NCBI GenBank assembly: GCA_964536835.1
Contig: CAZIAZ010000020.1
Location: 1 to 45,751, forward strand
Length of the DNA stretch: 45,751 bases
Direction of reading: 5' to 3'
Source of the DNA: DAONFI01 sp035403485
GTDB taxonomy: Bacteria > Planctomycetota > Phycisphaerae > SM23-33
In this document: positions 8,638 to 17,396 of the stretch, piece after piece
How positions within the stretch are numbered: position 1 is the stretch's first letter
How the letters are laid out: each line of letters starts with the position of its first letter
Position numbers and translations under genes: made by a program
Notes under the pieces: model-generated
What the model saw: only the letters and a program-made list of their open reading frames with translations
What the model was told of the DNA's origin: nothing
Database searches by the model: none

Positions 8638-8654
8638 GAACCTATCCCAAAACA
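8638..8654 (+). repeat. Short fragment matching type D element end
   Basis: GAACCTATCCCAAAACA is identical, apart from one missing C, to the start of the element at 34884 (GAACCTATCCCCAAAACA). Homology stops after this, so it is either a decayed end or a chance match. Confidence 0.35.
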
Positions 8655-8702
8655 GTATTTTATCAATTTTCACCCTATCGGGCAATTCCCAATCCCGTCA
8701 AT

Positions 8703-8737
8703 AAAAAAACGCCCAGCCATGTGGTCGGGCGTTTTTT
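8703..8737. terminator. Bidirectional Rho-independent terminator downstream of EF-G
   Basis: An A-run, the stem AACGCCC...GGGCGTT with an inner CCA/TGG pairing, and a T-run form a classic intrinsic terminator in both directions. It is 27 nt past the fusA stop codon on the minus strand. Confidence 0.85.
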
Positions 8738-8763
8738 GTGGATTTGTCTCATTGCCGAAAAAA

Positions 8764-10854
8764 TTATTTCTTCTTTTCATGCTGTTTTCTGCGTTCTTCG
8801 ATGACTTCCTCGGCGATGTTGTTGGGCACTTTCGCATACTTGCTCATTTCCATCGTGAATGTAGCCATGCCCTTCGATAGCGAGCGGATAATCGTCGCAT
8901 AACCGAACATGTTAGCCAGCGGCACTTCAGCCTTTATTATGGAGTAGTTTTCACGGTTTTCAGTATTCAGAATCATGCCGCGGCGGCTGTTGAGGTCGCC
9001 GACGATAGCACCCTGGAAATCGCTGGGCGTTTCTATTTCAACCAGCATGATAGGTTCGAGCAGGCATGGTTTGGACTTCTCGAATGCCTGCTTGAAGGCG
9101 TCCATCGCACAGATACGGAAAGCCATTTCACTTGAGTCGACCGCGTGGAAACTGCCGTCTTCCAGCGTCATCTTCACGCCGACGATTTCATATCCTGCCA
9201 CAGGCCCTTTTTTCAAGGCTTCACGAAAGCCCTTGTCGACGGCTGGAATGTATTCACGTGGAATCGCACCGCCGCTGATAAGGTCTTCAAAGACGTACAT
9301 TTCTTCCGAATCTTCCGGCAGCGGTATCATTTTGCCGGCGACGTGCGCAAACTGGCCGCTGCCGCCGGTCTGTTTTTTATGACGATAATCGTAAGGAGTT
9401 TCTTTCGTCGGCGCTTCACGGTAGCTGACGTTCGGTTTGCCGACAGTGACGGCGGCTTTGTATTCGCGTTTCATGCGTTCGACGTAGACGTCCAGGTGCA
9501 GCTCACCCATGCCGGCGATGATGGTTTCGCCTGTTTCAGGGTCGCTGGAGACCCTGAAGGTGGGGTCTTCACGCATGAAGCGGTTAAGCGCCTTGGCCAT
9601 CTGATCCTGGTCTTTGGAACTTTCGGGTATGACTGCCAGGCTTATCACCGGATCTGCCACATAAATACTCTCTAGCGAATAGCTTATTTCCGGCGAGCAG
9701 AACGTATCGCCGCTGGCGCAATCCACGCCGACGAAGGCTACTATATCGCCGGCGAGCGCTTCGGGGATATCTTCCCTATCGTCAGCATGCATTTTTACGA
9801 TTCGTCCTATGCGGACGTTCTGGTTCGTGCGGCTGTTGCGATAGGTCTGGCCCTTAGCCACTTTGCCCTGATAAATACGGGTGTAGGTAAGCTGGCCGAA
9901 AGTCTCGTCGACTATCTTGAACGCCATGGCCACGAGCGGCTTGTCGGGATCGCATTCCAGTTTGACTTCAGCGCCGCTGTTGTTATTGTCACGCGCAAAA
10001 CTGGGGGCTTCGAGCGGGCTGGGCAGATAGCGGCATACCGCGTCTATGAGCGGCTGAACGCCCTTGTTCTTGAACGCTGAACCCATCATCAGCGGCACGA
10101 TGTCGCGATTGATGGTCGCCTGGCGAATAGTGTCTTCTATCATCTCTTCAGGAACATGATTGTCTTCAAGCATCAGTTCCATCATCTGGTCGTTAAACAT
10201 GCTCAGCGCGTCCAGCATTTCCGTGCGAGCCTCGGCGGCACGGTCGGCGTATTCCGCCGGAATATCGCTTACGACGACATTTTCGCCCTGCGAACCTTCA
10301 AACGTCAACGCCTTCATGCGAATGAGATCTACCACGCCGACAAAATCGTCGCCGGCTCCCATGTTAATCTGCACGGGCACGACGTTCAGGCCAAGTTTTT
10401 CAACCATGTCGGCTCTGACGCGCATGGGGTCGGCACCCTGGCGGTCCATTTTGTTTATGAATGCTATGCGGGGAACTTTGTAGCGTTTCATCTGGCGGTC
10501 TACGGTGACGGACTGACTTTGTACGCCGCCGACGCTGCAGAGAACCATTATTGCACCGTCGAGAACGCGAAGGCTGCGTTCCACCTCGACGGTGAAATCA
10601 ACGTGGCCGGGCGTGTCGATGATGTTGATGCCGTTGTCTTTCCAATGTACCGACGTAGCAGCCGAGGTGATGGTAATGCCGCGTTCCTTCTCCAGTTCCA
10701 TAAAGTCCATGGTCGCACCGTCGCCGCTGCCGTGTACTTCCTGCATGCGGTGAATGCGGCCGGTGTAAAAAAGTATACGCTCGGTCAAGGTCGTTTTGCC
10801 GGAGTCGATATGTGCGGAAATGCCTATGTTCCGAATCTTGCCACGTCGTTTCAT
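8764..10854 (-). CDS. fusA: Translation elongation factor G
   Basis: A 696-aa GTPase that catalyses ribosomal translocation. The N-terminal G domain shows G1 AHIDSGKTT (about residues 13-21), switch region ERGITI, G3 DTPGH and G4 NKMD. The EF-G domains II-V follow at normal length. The P-loop reads IDSGKTT rather than the IDAGKTT of canonical bacterial EF-G, as in the spdEFG1/mitochondrial EFG1 group known from spirochaetes and planctomycetes, so a second EF-G may exist elsewhere. The ATG at 10854 follows AGGAAGAAGGAA. It stands alone, without rpsL, rpsG or tuf neighbours, and ends in a strong terminator. Confidence 0.96.
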   Translation of the reverse strand: MKRRGKIRNIGISAHIDSGKTTLTERILFYTGRIHRMQEVHGSGDGATMDFMELEKERGITITSAATSVHWKDNGINIIDTPGHVDFTVEVERSLRVLDGAIMVLCSVGGVQSQSVTVDRQMKRYKVPRIAFINKMDRQGADPMRVRADMVEKLGLNVVPVQINMGAGDDFVGVVDLIRMKALTFEGSQGENVVVSDIPAEYADRAAEARTEMLDALSMFNDQMMELMLEDNHVPEEMIEDTIRQATINRDIVPLMMGSAFKNKGVQPLIDAVCRYLPSPLEAPSFARDNNNSGAEVKLECDPDKPLVAMAFKIVDETFGQLTYTRIYQGKVAKGQTYRNSRTNQNVRIGRIVKMHADDREDIPEALAGDIVAFVGVDCASGDTFCSPEISYSLESIYVADPVISLAVIPESSKDQDQMAKALNRFMREDPTFRVSSDPETGETIIAGMGELHLDVYVERMKREYKAAVTVGKPNVSYREAPTKETPYDYRHKKQTGGSGQFAHVAGKMIPLPEDSEEMYVFEDLISGGAIPREYIPAVDKGFREALKKGPVAGYEIVGVKMTLEDGSFHAVDSSEMAFRICAMDAFKQAFEKSKPCLLEPIMLVEIETPSDFQGAIVGDLNSRRGMILNTENRENYSIIKAEVPLANMFGYATIIRSLSKGMATFTMEMSKYAKVPNNIAEEVIEERRKQHEKKK

Positions 10855-11238
10855 TTTATCTATTCCTTCTTCCTATTTTTAAGACAAGTAGTCCAGAGCA
10901 TTTCAAACTTGATACTTCCGTTTTTGCTGGTTTGCTTTGTTCGTGGCTGCGTCAGAATTTTTTTAGGAATATCACCAAATATGCCTCATTTTCCTTCCTT
11001 GCCACAAACAAACCCACTAGCGCAAAAACAGGAATTCTCAACTTTTCAATGCTCTATTTTCGGTTAATTTATCGTTTATTCTTTATAAATTTTCCAGCCT
11101 GGTTCTTGGAGAATAAACCGACCGTAATGCCGAGATTACAGGGGAGTTCAAGAATAATGCCAGAAGTTCCAAAGAATGCGGAATTTTACCAATAAACCGG
11201 CTTTAATCAATAGTTTTCTGGTAAAAACCAAAAGTTTT
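10855..11238. other. Intergenic region, fusA leader to comEC 3' side
   Basis: This 384-bp gap carries no convincing gene. Its middle is the dispersed hairpin element listed at 10894-11056. The remainder is AT-rich; 11057-11238 shows nothing recognisable. Confidence 0.6.
10894..11056 (-). repeat. Dispersed hairpin element, full copy (type A)
   Basis: On the minus strand it runs from TAGAGCATTG to CAATGCTCT-like ends and is 163 bp long. The arms pair over roughly 45 nt at about 75% complementarity. The core contains GTGGCAAGGAAGG ... TGACGCAGCCAC, shared with the copies at 34961-35121 and 44753-44914. Inside the core, ATAT (10969-10972) pairs with ATAT (10979-10982) around a 6-nt loop, at the position where the other copies have AACC/GGTT and AGCC/GGCT. 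Confidence 0.75.
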
Positions 11239-13725
11239 TTAGAATCTCACGCCCCTCGGCTGAGCCGCCGTTTTGACGAAAATCCCATATGGGCCGAAAT
11301 CTGCACAAATAGCCCCATCTCTGGCTGTACAGAAAAATCCCTTCCGACGGGTAAGTTTTTCAAAAAATTCACGGGCGTATGCAGGCCCGCCGGCTGGGCC
11401 AGCCGGAATTTTCCGCGATGAACTCACTATTACGACTGTGGGATTGACGGCGGCGACAAACTCCGGCAGAGCCGCATTCCAGCCGCCGTGGTGCGGCAGA
11501 ACCAGTATGTCAGCCCTGAGCTTCCGACGCTGTTTGGCGAGCAGCGATTTTTGGGCTTTTTCGCCCACATCACCCGGCAGCAGAGCGGATTTCCCGCCAC
11601 AAGTTATTTTAAGTACAAGCGAAGTATCGTTCGTCGGCCAATCTTTCGCTTCGGCGACGTCGGGCCATAGCACTTCGATTTTCACATCCTTTTGCGGCTC
11701 AAGCGTCTGGCCCATGCAAAGAGGCCGCTTCGTTTCCAAACAATTATTGCGGAGGGCGGTAATCATTTGTGCCAGGCTTGGAATTCCGGCGGCATTTTCG
11801 GCAAAGACAAACGACGTGGCGTATAATTTCTCAAAACCTGCGTTGTCGTAAACGTCCGTCAGTACGTTGTAATGGTCGGGATGCGGGTGCGAAAGTATGG
11901 CCGTTTGCGGCTTTGGCAGCCGCGAAGCCCGCAAAAACGGCTGATATATTCTGTAAAAAACGTCAGCCTGCGAGCGCGAACCGGCGTCAAGCAGCCAGGT
12001 TTGGCCGTCCGGCAGACGCATTACGCAAACCTGCCCGTACCCGACAGACAGAAAATTCAGTTGAACGCTGCCGGATGCCGCAGCCGGCAGTTGCGTAACT
12101 ATCGTCATGGCAACAAATAACGTCAAAAGACAGCCGGCTGCCGCTTTCCGCCACCATCGTCCGCGAATGAACAGTATCGCAAACAGCGCCAGATAATATG
12201 ACAGCACCCACATTCCGCCGACCGGCTTTACGGTTATGGACAGTAGCGGAAGTTTGTCGGCTGCATGCATGAGGTCAGCCATAAGTCCGGCGAACCAGCC
12301 GGCGAGTTCGGCAAATTTCCCCGCCAGGTTCGGCATCGGAATGGCTAACGCCATAGCCATATATCCAGGAATCAGAATCGCCACGATTATCGGGAACAGT
12401 ACGATACCCAGCACCATTCCATAGGGGCTGAAAAAACCGAAATGAATCGCAGCCAGCGGCACGGATATCAGATACGCACAGACGCAGACGGAAAGAAAAT
12501 TCATCGCCGCGTCGGCAAGCTGGAAATTGGCCCATTTTCTGAATCGCTCGTTAGGCTTAAACACCAGCAATCCTCGCCGCCGCAGCCACCAGCCGAACAG
12601 TAATCGTTTGAAACTGCCGGTAAAAAGTATCAGCCCCAGAACTATGGCGAAGCTGAGCTGAAAACCCGGCGTGAACAGCTGCCGCGGGTCTATCAGAAGC
12701 AGGATTATCAGGGCTGCGGTCAATGCGTTCAGCGGCGAGTAGTGTCGCCCGATGGCTAAGCCGCCGGCGAGGCAGGCTGCCATTATCGCACTTCGCAACA
12801 GCGGCGCACGGGCTTCCGCAAAGCACAGATACCACGCCAGCGCCGCCAGCACCACCACGGCTGCGCCTCGCGGGCCTATCATGAACAGCCGGCAGAGCAG
12901 ATAAATGAATCCGAGAAAAATCCCCAGATGAAGGCCGGAGATGCTCATAAAGTGGGCAACGCCGGCTCGCATCATGATGCGATTCAAATCCTGAAGCGCA
13001 GGATGACGCTCGCCGATGAGCAGCGCCGAAAGCAGCATGCCGCCCTGCATGTCGCCTGTCTCCGTCAGCCGCTGACGAACCGACGATTTCAGCCGCCACC
13101 AAAACCGGCTTATCGGCCCTGTCGGCGTATCAGCCAGCACCGTAATCCCGCTCGACGTAGGCAACGTAAACCACGTAAACGTCCCCGTCAGCCGAGCCTG
13201 CGACAATGAATCAAACTGGCCGGGATTATCCGCCTTATCATACCGGCCCAATAATCCCACAAGCTCCACGCGTTCGCCTGGTTTGGGGAAAGAATAGGGC
13301 TCACGAACGGTTACGCGACATATGCCCGTCGCCGGAACGAAACCACTCGCAGTTTTTACAGCCTCCACATCGAGCAGAAATTTGACCCTCGGCAGCGAGC
13401 GGTAACCCAACTCTTTCGGCGGGTCGACCAGCAGCGGATAACTGCTTACGCAGCCTTTGATAGTGGCCGGAATCGCAGTTTCGGCGGTATATGTGACAAT
13501 ATCGTCCTTGCCGATACTGCGGTACGACTGGTCGAATCGTCCGCCGCCAAGGCAGAACAGGCAGAGGCCCAGACAGATATGGGCCATCAATCGGCGATGA
13601 TGCTGGAAAGAAAAAAAGACGGCTAAAACAGCCCCAAGAACGCAACCGACAAACCACAGCCGCTGGCCAAGCTCAACCCGCCATGAAATCACAATGCCCG
13701 CACATATCGCAACCGCAGGCAGCAA
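11239..13725 (-). CDS. comEC: ComEC/Rec2 family DNA uptake channel protein
   Basis: About 828 aa. The N-terminus is membrane-bound with a DUF4131-type extracytoplasmic region, followed by the polytopic Competence domain (HFMSISGLHLGIFLGF, typical of ComEC). The C-terminus is a metallo-beta-lactamase-like domain with LLDAGS and the metal motif SHPHPDHYN. It is expected to form the inner-membrane channel for single-stranded DNA entry in natural transformation. The start is uncertain: no ATG or GTG lies in frame. The best candidate is the TTG at 13725, but the frame stays open to 13812, where ATT codons follow a GGGGAGAG sequence, so a non-AUG start or a sequence error is possible. A stand-alone gene with the opposite neighbour 307 bp away. 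Confidence 0.9.
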   Translation of the reverse strand: MLPAVAICAGIVISWRVELGQRLWFVGCVLGAVLAVFFSFQHHRRLMAHICLGLCLFCLGGGRFDQSYRSIGKDDIVTYTAETAIPATIKGCVSSYPLLVDPPKELGYRSLPRVKFLLDVEAVKTASGFVPATGICRVTVREPYSFPKPGERVELVGLLGRYDKADNPGQFDSLSQARLTGTFTWFTLPTSSGITVLADTPTGPISRFWWRLKSSVRQRLTETGDMQGGMLLSALLIGERHPALQDLNRIMMRAGVAHFMSISGLHLGIFLGFIYLLCRLFMIGPRGAAVVVLAALAWYLCFAEARAPLLRSAIMAACLAGGLAIGRHYSPLNALTAALIILLLIDPRQLFTPGFQLSFAIVLGLILFTGSFKRLLFGWWLRRRGLLVFKPNERFRKWANFQLADAAMNFLSVCVCAYLISVPLAAIHFGFFSPYGMVLGIVLFPIIVAILIPGYMAMALAIPMPNLAGKFAELAGWFAGLMADLMHAADKLPLLSITVKPVGGMWVLSYYLALFAILFIRGRWWRKAAAGCLLTLFVAMTIVTQLPAAASGSVQLNFLSVGYGQVCVMRLPDGQTWLLDAGSRSQADVFYRIYQPFLRASRLPKPQTAILSHPHPDHYNVLTDVYDNAGFEKLYATSFVFAENAAGIPSLAQMITALRNNCLETKRPLCMGQTLEPQKDVKIEVLWPDVAEAKDWPTNDTSLVLKITCGGKSALLPGDVGEKAQKSLLAKQRRKLRADILVLPHHGGWNAALPEFVAAVNPTVVIVSSSRKIPAGPAGGPAYAREFFEKLTRRKGFFCTARDGAICADFGPYGIFVKTAAQPRGVRF

Positions 13726-14032
13726 CAGCGGCAGTCTCTCAAGCCTGCCATTATTAAAAATTTTTTGTAAAAGAACAGATTTTTCAAAGCCGTTCGCGAT
13801 AATCTCTCCCCGCTAAAAAAGTAACAAAATTCAATAAACACGCGGCAAGTAAATCTTTCAAAAACTTCCAGGTATCGTATATAGGTTATCCATAAAAAAT
13901 GTGCTTTTTTTACAAAACCAATTTCAAAAACATTAGCGTTGCCTTCCACGTCTCTTGTCTTATGAAACTTTTATCCGCCTTACGCCGGCTGTCGTCTTTT
14001 ACCTGTTCATTTTAAAAACATAGCGACTGTTT
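13726..14032. other. Intergenic region upstream of comEC
   Basis: This 307-bp AT-rich gap contains the possible upstream extension of the comEC reading frame (to 13812). No gene, strong hairpin or clear promoter was recognised. Confidence 0.5.
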
Positions 14033-14443
14033 TCATCCGCAGGCGCTGCCTGGCGCGACGTCTTCTTTCTCCGTCGTCAGGAGCACGACCTGCGAATGGT
14101 CGTCATTGCTGGCGGCAAGAAGCATGCCACGGCTCTCGACGCCGCGGAGCTTTCGCGGTGCAAGGTTAGCCACGATGATGATATTGCGGCCCAGCAGTGC
14201 TTCCGGTGCATAATACGCCTTTATGCCGGCACATATGGTTCGAGTCTCAAAACCCAGGTCAACCTTCAACACAAGCAGTTTGTCTGCATTGGGATGGGCA
14301 GCCACTTCAACCACTCTGCCGACACGCAAATCGAGCTTTGCGAAATCGTCGAAGGTGATTTCAGGTTTTTGGGGCTGATGTTGCGTTTCCTGCGGCGCCG
14401 CGGCGGCAGTTGGCTCATTACTGCAATTCGAACATTCGCACAT
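14033..14443 (-). CDS. Stand-alone tRNA-binding (EMAPII/MetG-beta-like) protein
   Basis: A 136-aa protein. After a short N-terminal tail with three cysteines (MCECSNC) and a Pro/Gln/Ala linker, residues of about 30-135 form an OB-fold tRNA-binding domain: FDDFAKLDLRVGRVVEVAAHPNADKLLVLKVDLG, ICAGI, NLAPRKLRGVESRGMLLAA. It matches the C-terminal domain of methionyl-tRNA synthetase and the free MetG-beta/CsaA-type proteins. It may act in trans with MetRS, whose gene is not in the window, or as a general tRNA/chaperone factor. The ATG at 14443 is 9 nt from AAGGA. The Cys-rich tail is unusual. Confidence 0.88.
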   Translation of the reverse strand: MCECSNCSNEPTAAAAPQETQHQPQKPEITFDDFAKLDLRVGRVVEVAAHPNADKLLVLKVDLGFETRTICAGIKAYYAPEALLGRNIIIVANLAPRKLRGVESRGMLLAASNDDHSQVVLLTTEKEDVAPGSACG

Positions 14444-14533
14444 TTTCAAAAATCCTTTCCGTTTTTATAAAAAATTTCGTACGTATCAGAAATTCTCAAG
14501 CACGACGCTGCCGGCGGCAAATATCGCAGTTTT

Positions 14534-14908
14534 TTATACATTATCACTGTCGGCATCCGCCTGCATATCGGTCTCGATAATTCTGGCGATATCTTCAGCA
14601 ACTTCTTTGGTTATCGGCTCATGGTTATGGCGATACCTGAAATAAAGGCTCAGGTCGATAAAAACCAGTATGCCGTTAAGGATGTACAGCCATGTGCTGA
14701 AATCGAGCGGATGGCCGGTTTCGAAGGCTTTGAGAAACTTCGCAACCGTGCCGGCGGCATAGCCGACGATTATGAGCACGAGAAACCACATGCTCTTGCC
14801 GCCGACGAATTTAAGGCGATAGCTTTTAAGTATCGATATCGGCCATGACAGGCCGAACGCCACAAGCATTATCGATTCGCATATCTGGCCCGCCAGGTCA
14901 AGATTCAT
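14534..14908 (-). CDS. Small PQ-loop-like integral membrane protein
   Basis: A 124-aa protein with about three to four hydrophobic segments and a cytosolic C-terminus rich in acidic residues. The segment FGLSWPISILKSYRLKFVGG resembles the PQ-loop 'P' motif of SWEET/PQ-loop transporters, but the match is partial. The ATG at 14908 follows GGGAG. It lies 30 nt downstream of the PfkB kinase gene and is probably in the same transcript. Substrate unknown. Confidence 0.6.
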   Translation of the reverse strand: MNLDLAGQICESIMLVAFGLSWPISILKSYRLKFVGGKSMWFLVLIIVGYAAGTVAKFLKAFETGHPLDFSTWLYILNGILVFIDLSLYFRYRHNHEPITKEVAEDIARIIETDMQADADSDNV

Positions 14909-14938
14909 TTTCGACACTCCCTGCTTGCTGCAGCCGTT

Positions 14939-16048
14939 TTACATCAGTTCTTCAAGCTGCGGGGCAGGCAGATGCGTTTCCCAGCCGGCGTTTATCCGCT
15001 CCAGGACTTTCGCCCAGGGCTTTATGCCGCCTGTGGCGTCGGCGGCTTCCACGCTGAACGCTCCTACAGCCACAGCCATCGTGGCACATTCCTCTATATT
15101 CATCTCATGCGTCAAACCGCCGAGAAATCCAGCAATCGTGCAATCGCCCGAACCAGTAGTGCCGACGAGATTGGCCATAAAGCACGGCCGATATATTTCC
15201 CGGCCACACCAGTCGTCGGAAGATTGTATCAGCGATACGTCCGCCAGCCGCTCTTCGCGGCTGGTCGCGCCCGCATATATGCCCCTATCGCCGAGCTTAA
15301 TCATGGTTACGGCTGAGCCGAGTTCAAAGATAGCCTCTGAAATGTCTCTCAGCAACTGAACCGAAACGCCTTCTTCCATCCTGTCCGGCGCGAGCATGTA
15401 AACTATTTCATCAAGGCTGGGCACGAAAATATCGACGTGCGGCAGTACTTCAGCCAGCAGCGAGGCCCAGTCCACACGGCCGGATTCGCTATCCGGGTCC
15501 GGCAGGGTCATGTCCATCGACGTGGTTATGCCCATCGCCTTGACTTTGCCGAACATTTGGGCCAGTTCAGCGCCGTTGTTAAGGAACATTTTCCGCATAA
15601 GCGGCGGATAACCGAAATGGAACAGCGATACCCCCTCCAGCGATTCATAGTTTATATCGTCAGCGCAGAAGGTGTTGTTCGTGCCCGGGTAATGCAAAAA
15701 GGCCCTGTCGCAGCCGGGCACGGAAATGACGACGGAATACGACGTCGATTCGCCGCGAGAGATAATCATGTCGCGTGAAAGCTGCGGCGAATTCGCGCCG
15801 ACTATCTGGCAGATAATCTGGCCGAATGAATCGTCGCCGACCTTGCCGAGCAGTTTGACCGGCAGGCCGAGCTTGTGCAGCGCAAGGCCTGTATTAGCCA
15901 CCACGCCGCCGGTGGACATCAGCGGCGCACCGACATTTACAAGCTTGCCAGGAACTATCACTTTATCCAGCGGGCCCTTACATGCCGACATGTCGGGTAT
16001 CATGTCGACGCAGATGTGGCCGGCGACGACGATGCTTTTGTTCGTCAT
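14939..16048 (-). CDS. PfkB/ribokinase-family carbohydrate kinase
   Basis: A 369-aa kinase. Signatures are the N-terminal strand VVAGHICVDMIPD, the glycine motif STGGVVANTGLALHKLG followed by GKVGDDSFG, and the C-terminal anion-hole motif GTTGSGDCTIAGFLGGL containing the catalytic Asp. ATP-dependent phosphorylation of a sugar or nucleoside is expected; the substrate is not determinable. The ATG at 16048 has a strong GAGGAGAC ribosome site. It is divergent from the polyprenyl synthase gene across 415 bp. Confidence 0.9.
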   Translation of the reverse strand: MTNKSIVVAGHICVDMIPDMSACKGPLDKVIVPGKLVNVGAPLMSTGGVVANTGLALHKLGLPVKLLGKVGDDSFGQIICQIVGANSPQLSRDMIISRGESTSYSVVISVPGCDRAFLHYPGTNNTFCADDINYESLEGVSLFHFGYPPLMRKMFLNNGAELAQMFGKVKAMGITTSMDMTLPDPDSESGRVDWASLLAEVLPHVDIFVPSLDEIVYMLAPDRMEEGVSVQLLRDISEAIFELGSAVTMIKLGDRGIYAGATSREERLADVSLIQSSDDWCGREIYRPCFMANLVGTTGSGDCTIAGFLGGLTHEMNIEECATMAVAVGAFSVEAADATGGIKPWAKVLERINAGWETHLPAPQLEELM

Positions 16049-16463
16049 ACTGTCTCCTCATATCAGTGTTTATCGTACTAAAACATGCTGCTTCAGGGAC
16101 ACCGATGGCCACAATTCCATATTGTCGGCCAGTCAAAAATACAGGTGCCCGTATGATATCTTTGCCGACAGCCTCCCGTCAACATGAGAATGACAGGAAA
16201 AAACGGCACAGGCCTTTTTTTTGACGCCAGAAAAGGTATAATGCCCACAAATGTTGTGAATTGCACTGCCGCCGGCGGCAGAAACAATAAAAAACAGCAA
16301 AACTTCAATTTTCGGCAATTTCAAAAAGACCGGCTCAGGAGTTTTGGGCCGTAATTGTCTGCCCTAAAAGTTTTGCCCGATTTTTGCAGGATTTTTCTGT
16401 CGTTGTTTATAATTGATAACTGCCGGCTATAATCGGACTTGTGATATACTTGGATGCAAAAAA
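16049..16463. other. Divergent intergenic region between pfkB-family gene and polyprenyl synthase gene
   Basis: This 415-bp gap carries no convincing ORF. It holds a perfect 16-bp palindrome CTGCCGCCGGCGGCAG (16266-16281), possibly an operator, and the promoter-like site listed at 16403-16433. Both flanking genes start here, so it must contain two promoters. Confidence 0.5.
16403..16433 (+). promoter_or_regulatory. Candidate sigma70-type promoter for ispA-dxs
   Basis: A perfect -10 hexamer TATAAT (16428-16433) lies 30 nt upstream of the ispA ATG. A weak -35 (TTGTTT, 16403-16408) sits 19 nt away. The spacing is long, so confidence rests on the -10 box. Confidence 0.4.
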
Positions 16464-17351
16464 ATGTCAAAAGACAAAAATTCGCTCAAAGATTTATTGT
16501 CTCCGGTAGCCCAGAGCGTTAAAAAAGACCTCGATATGTGGCTTATCGAAGCTGGCACGCCCTCCTCGCTAGCTGCCGCCATGCGTTATTGCATGGAGGG
16601 CGGCAAACGGTTGCGTCCTGCGCTGGTGATGTTTTCCGCACAAGCCGCCGGCGGGAACGCGGAAGACGAACTCGTCCGCCGCTGCGCAGTAGCCGTCGAA
16701 ATGGTACACGTTTACAGCCTCGTTCACGACGACCTGCCGGCAATGGACGACGACGAACTTCGTCGCGGCCGGCCAACCGCACACATCAAATTCGGCGAAG
16801 CGATGGCTATTTTGACTGGCGATTCGCTTCTGACGCGTGCGTTCGGCGTACTGGCGCAGAGCGGTTCGCCGCTGGCGGGAAGGCTGGCAGGCGAGCTTTC
16901 AGCGGCGGCAGGGCCGACGGGCATGGTAGGCGGCCAGGTGGCGGACATGGCGATGTGCGACGTGCCGGCGGGCTATGACGGCCTGGAATACATCCATCGC
17001 CGCAAAACCGGCGCAATCATAACCGCAGCCGCCCGTATGGGTGCAATCGCAGCAGGCGCGGACGAAAATAAACTCGCAGCCATCTCGGATTACGCCAGCG
17101 CCCTGGGCCTTGCGTTTCAGGTCTGCGACGACATCCTGGATGCCACCGGCAGTACGGTCGAACTCGGCAAGACGGCAGGCAAGGATCTGCAAGCCGGCAA
17201 ACGCACCGTAGTCTCCGAACTCGGACTGGAAAAAGCCTGTGAACTGAACGAATCGCTTACCGCCCAGGCCAGAGCCGCTCTCGAACCGCTCGGCCACAAA
17301 GCCGACATTCTCGCCGAGCTTGTCGGCCTGCTGGCGGAAAGAACAAATTGA
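16464..17351 (+). CDS. ispA: Polyprenyl (farnesyl/geranylgeranyl) diphosphate synthase
   Basis: A 295-aa all-helical prenyltransferase that condenses IPP with allylic diphosphates. Motifs are GGKRLRPAL, the first Asp-rich motif DDLPAMDDDELRRGRPT, GGQVADM and the second Asp-rich motif FQVCDDILD. The length and the DDxxxxD form of the first motif fit short-chain IspA-type synthases (C15/C20). The ATG at 16464 (MSKDKNSLKDLLS) is chosen over an upstream TTG. The stop is followed 45 nt later by dxs, so the two form an isoprenoid operon. Confidence 0.92.
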   Translation: MSKDKNSLKDLLSPVAQSVKKDLDMWLIEAGTPSSLAAAMRYCMEGGKRLRPALVMFSAQAAGGNAEDELVRRCAVAVEMVHVYSLVHDDLPAMDDDELRRGRPTAHIKFGEAMAILTGDSLLTRAFGVLAQSGSPLAGRLAGELSAAAGPTGMVGGQVADMAMCDVPAGYDGLEYIHRRKTGAIITAAARMGAIAAGADENKLAAISDYASALGLAFQVCDDILDATGSTVELGKTAGKDLQAGKRTVVSELGLEKACELNESLTAQARAALEPLGHKADILAELVGLLAERTN

Positions 17352-17396
17352 CACGGCTGTTTAACTCTGTAAAAATTATCGAACCGGTATTGGAAA

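Noticed and set aside
10156..11067. Plus-strand open frame of 303 codons opposite fusA running into the repeat element
   Set aside because: Antisense of EF-G; no family resemblance and no start signal.
13689..13949. Minus-strand open frame of 86 codons overlapping the comEC start
   Set aside because: It overlaps the comEC N-terminal region in another frame, has no recognisable domain and no good ribosome site; treated as a shadow.
16201..16245. TTGACG ... TATAAT in the pfkB-ispA gap as a promoter
   Set aside because: The spacer between the two boxes is only about 10 nt, too short for a sigma70 promoter.
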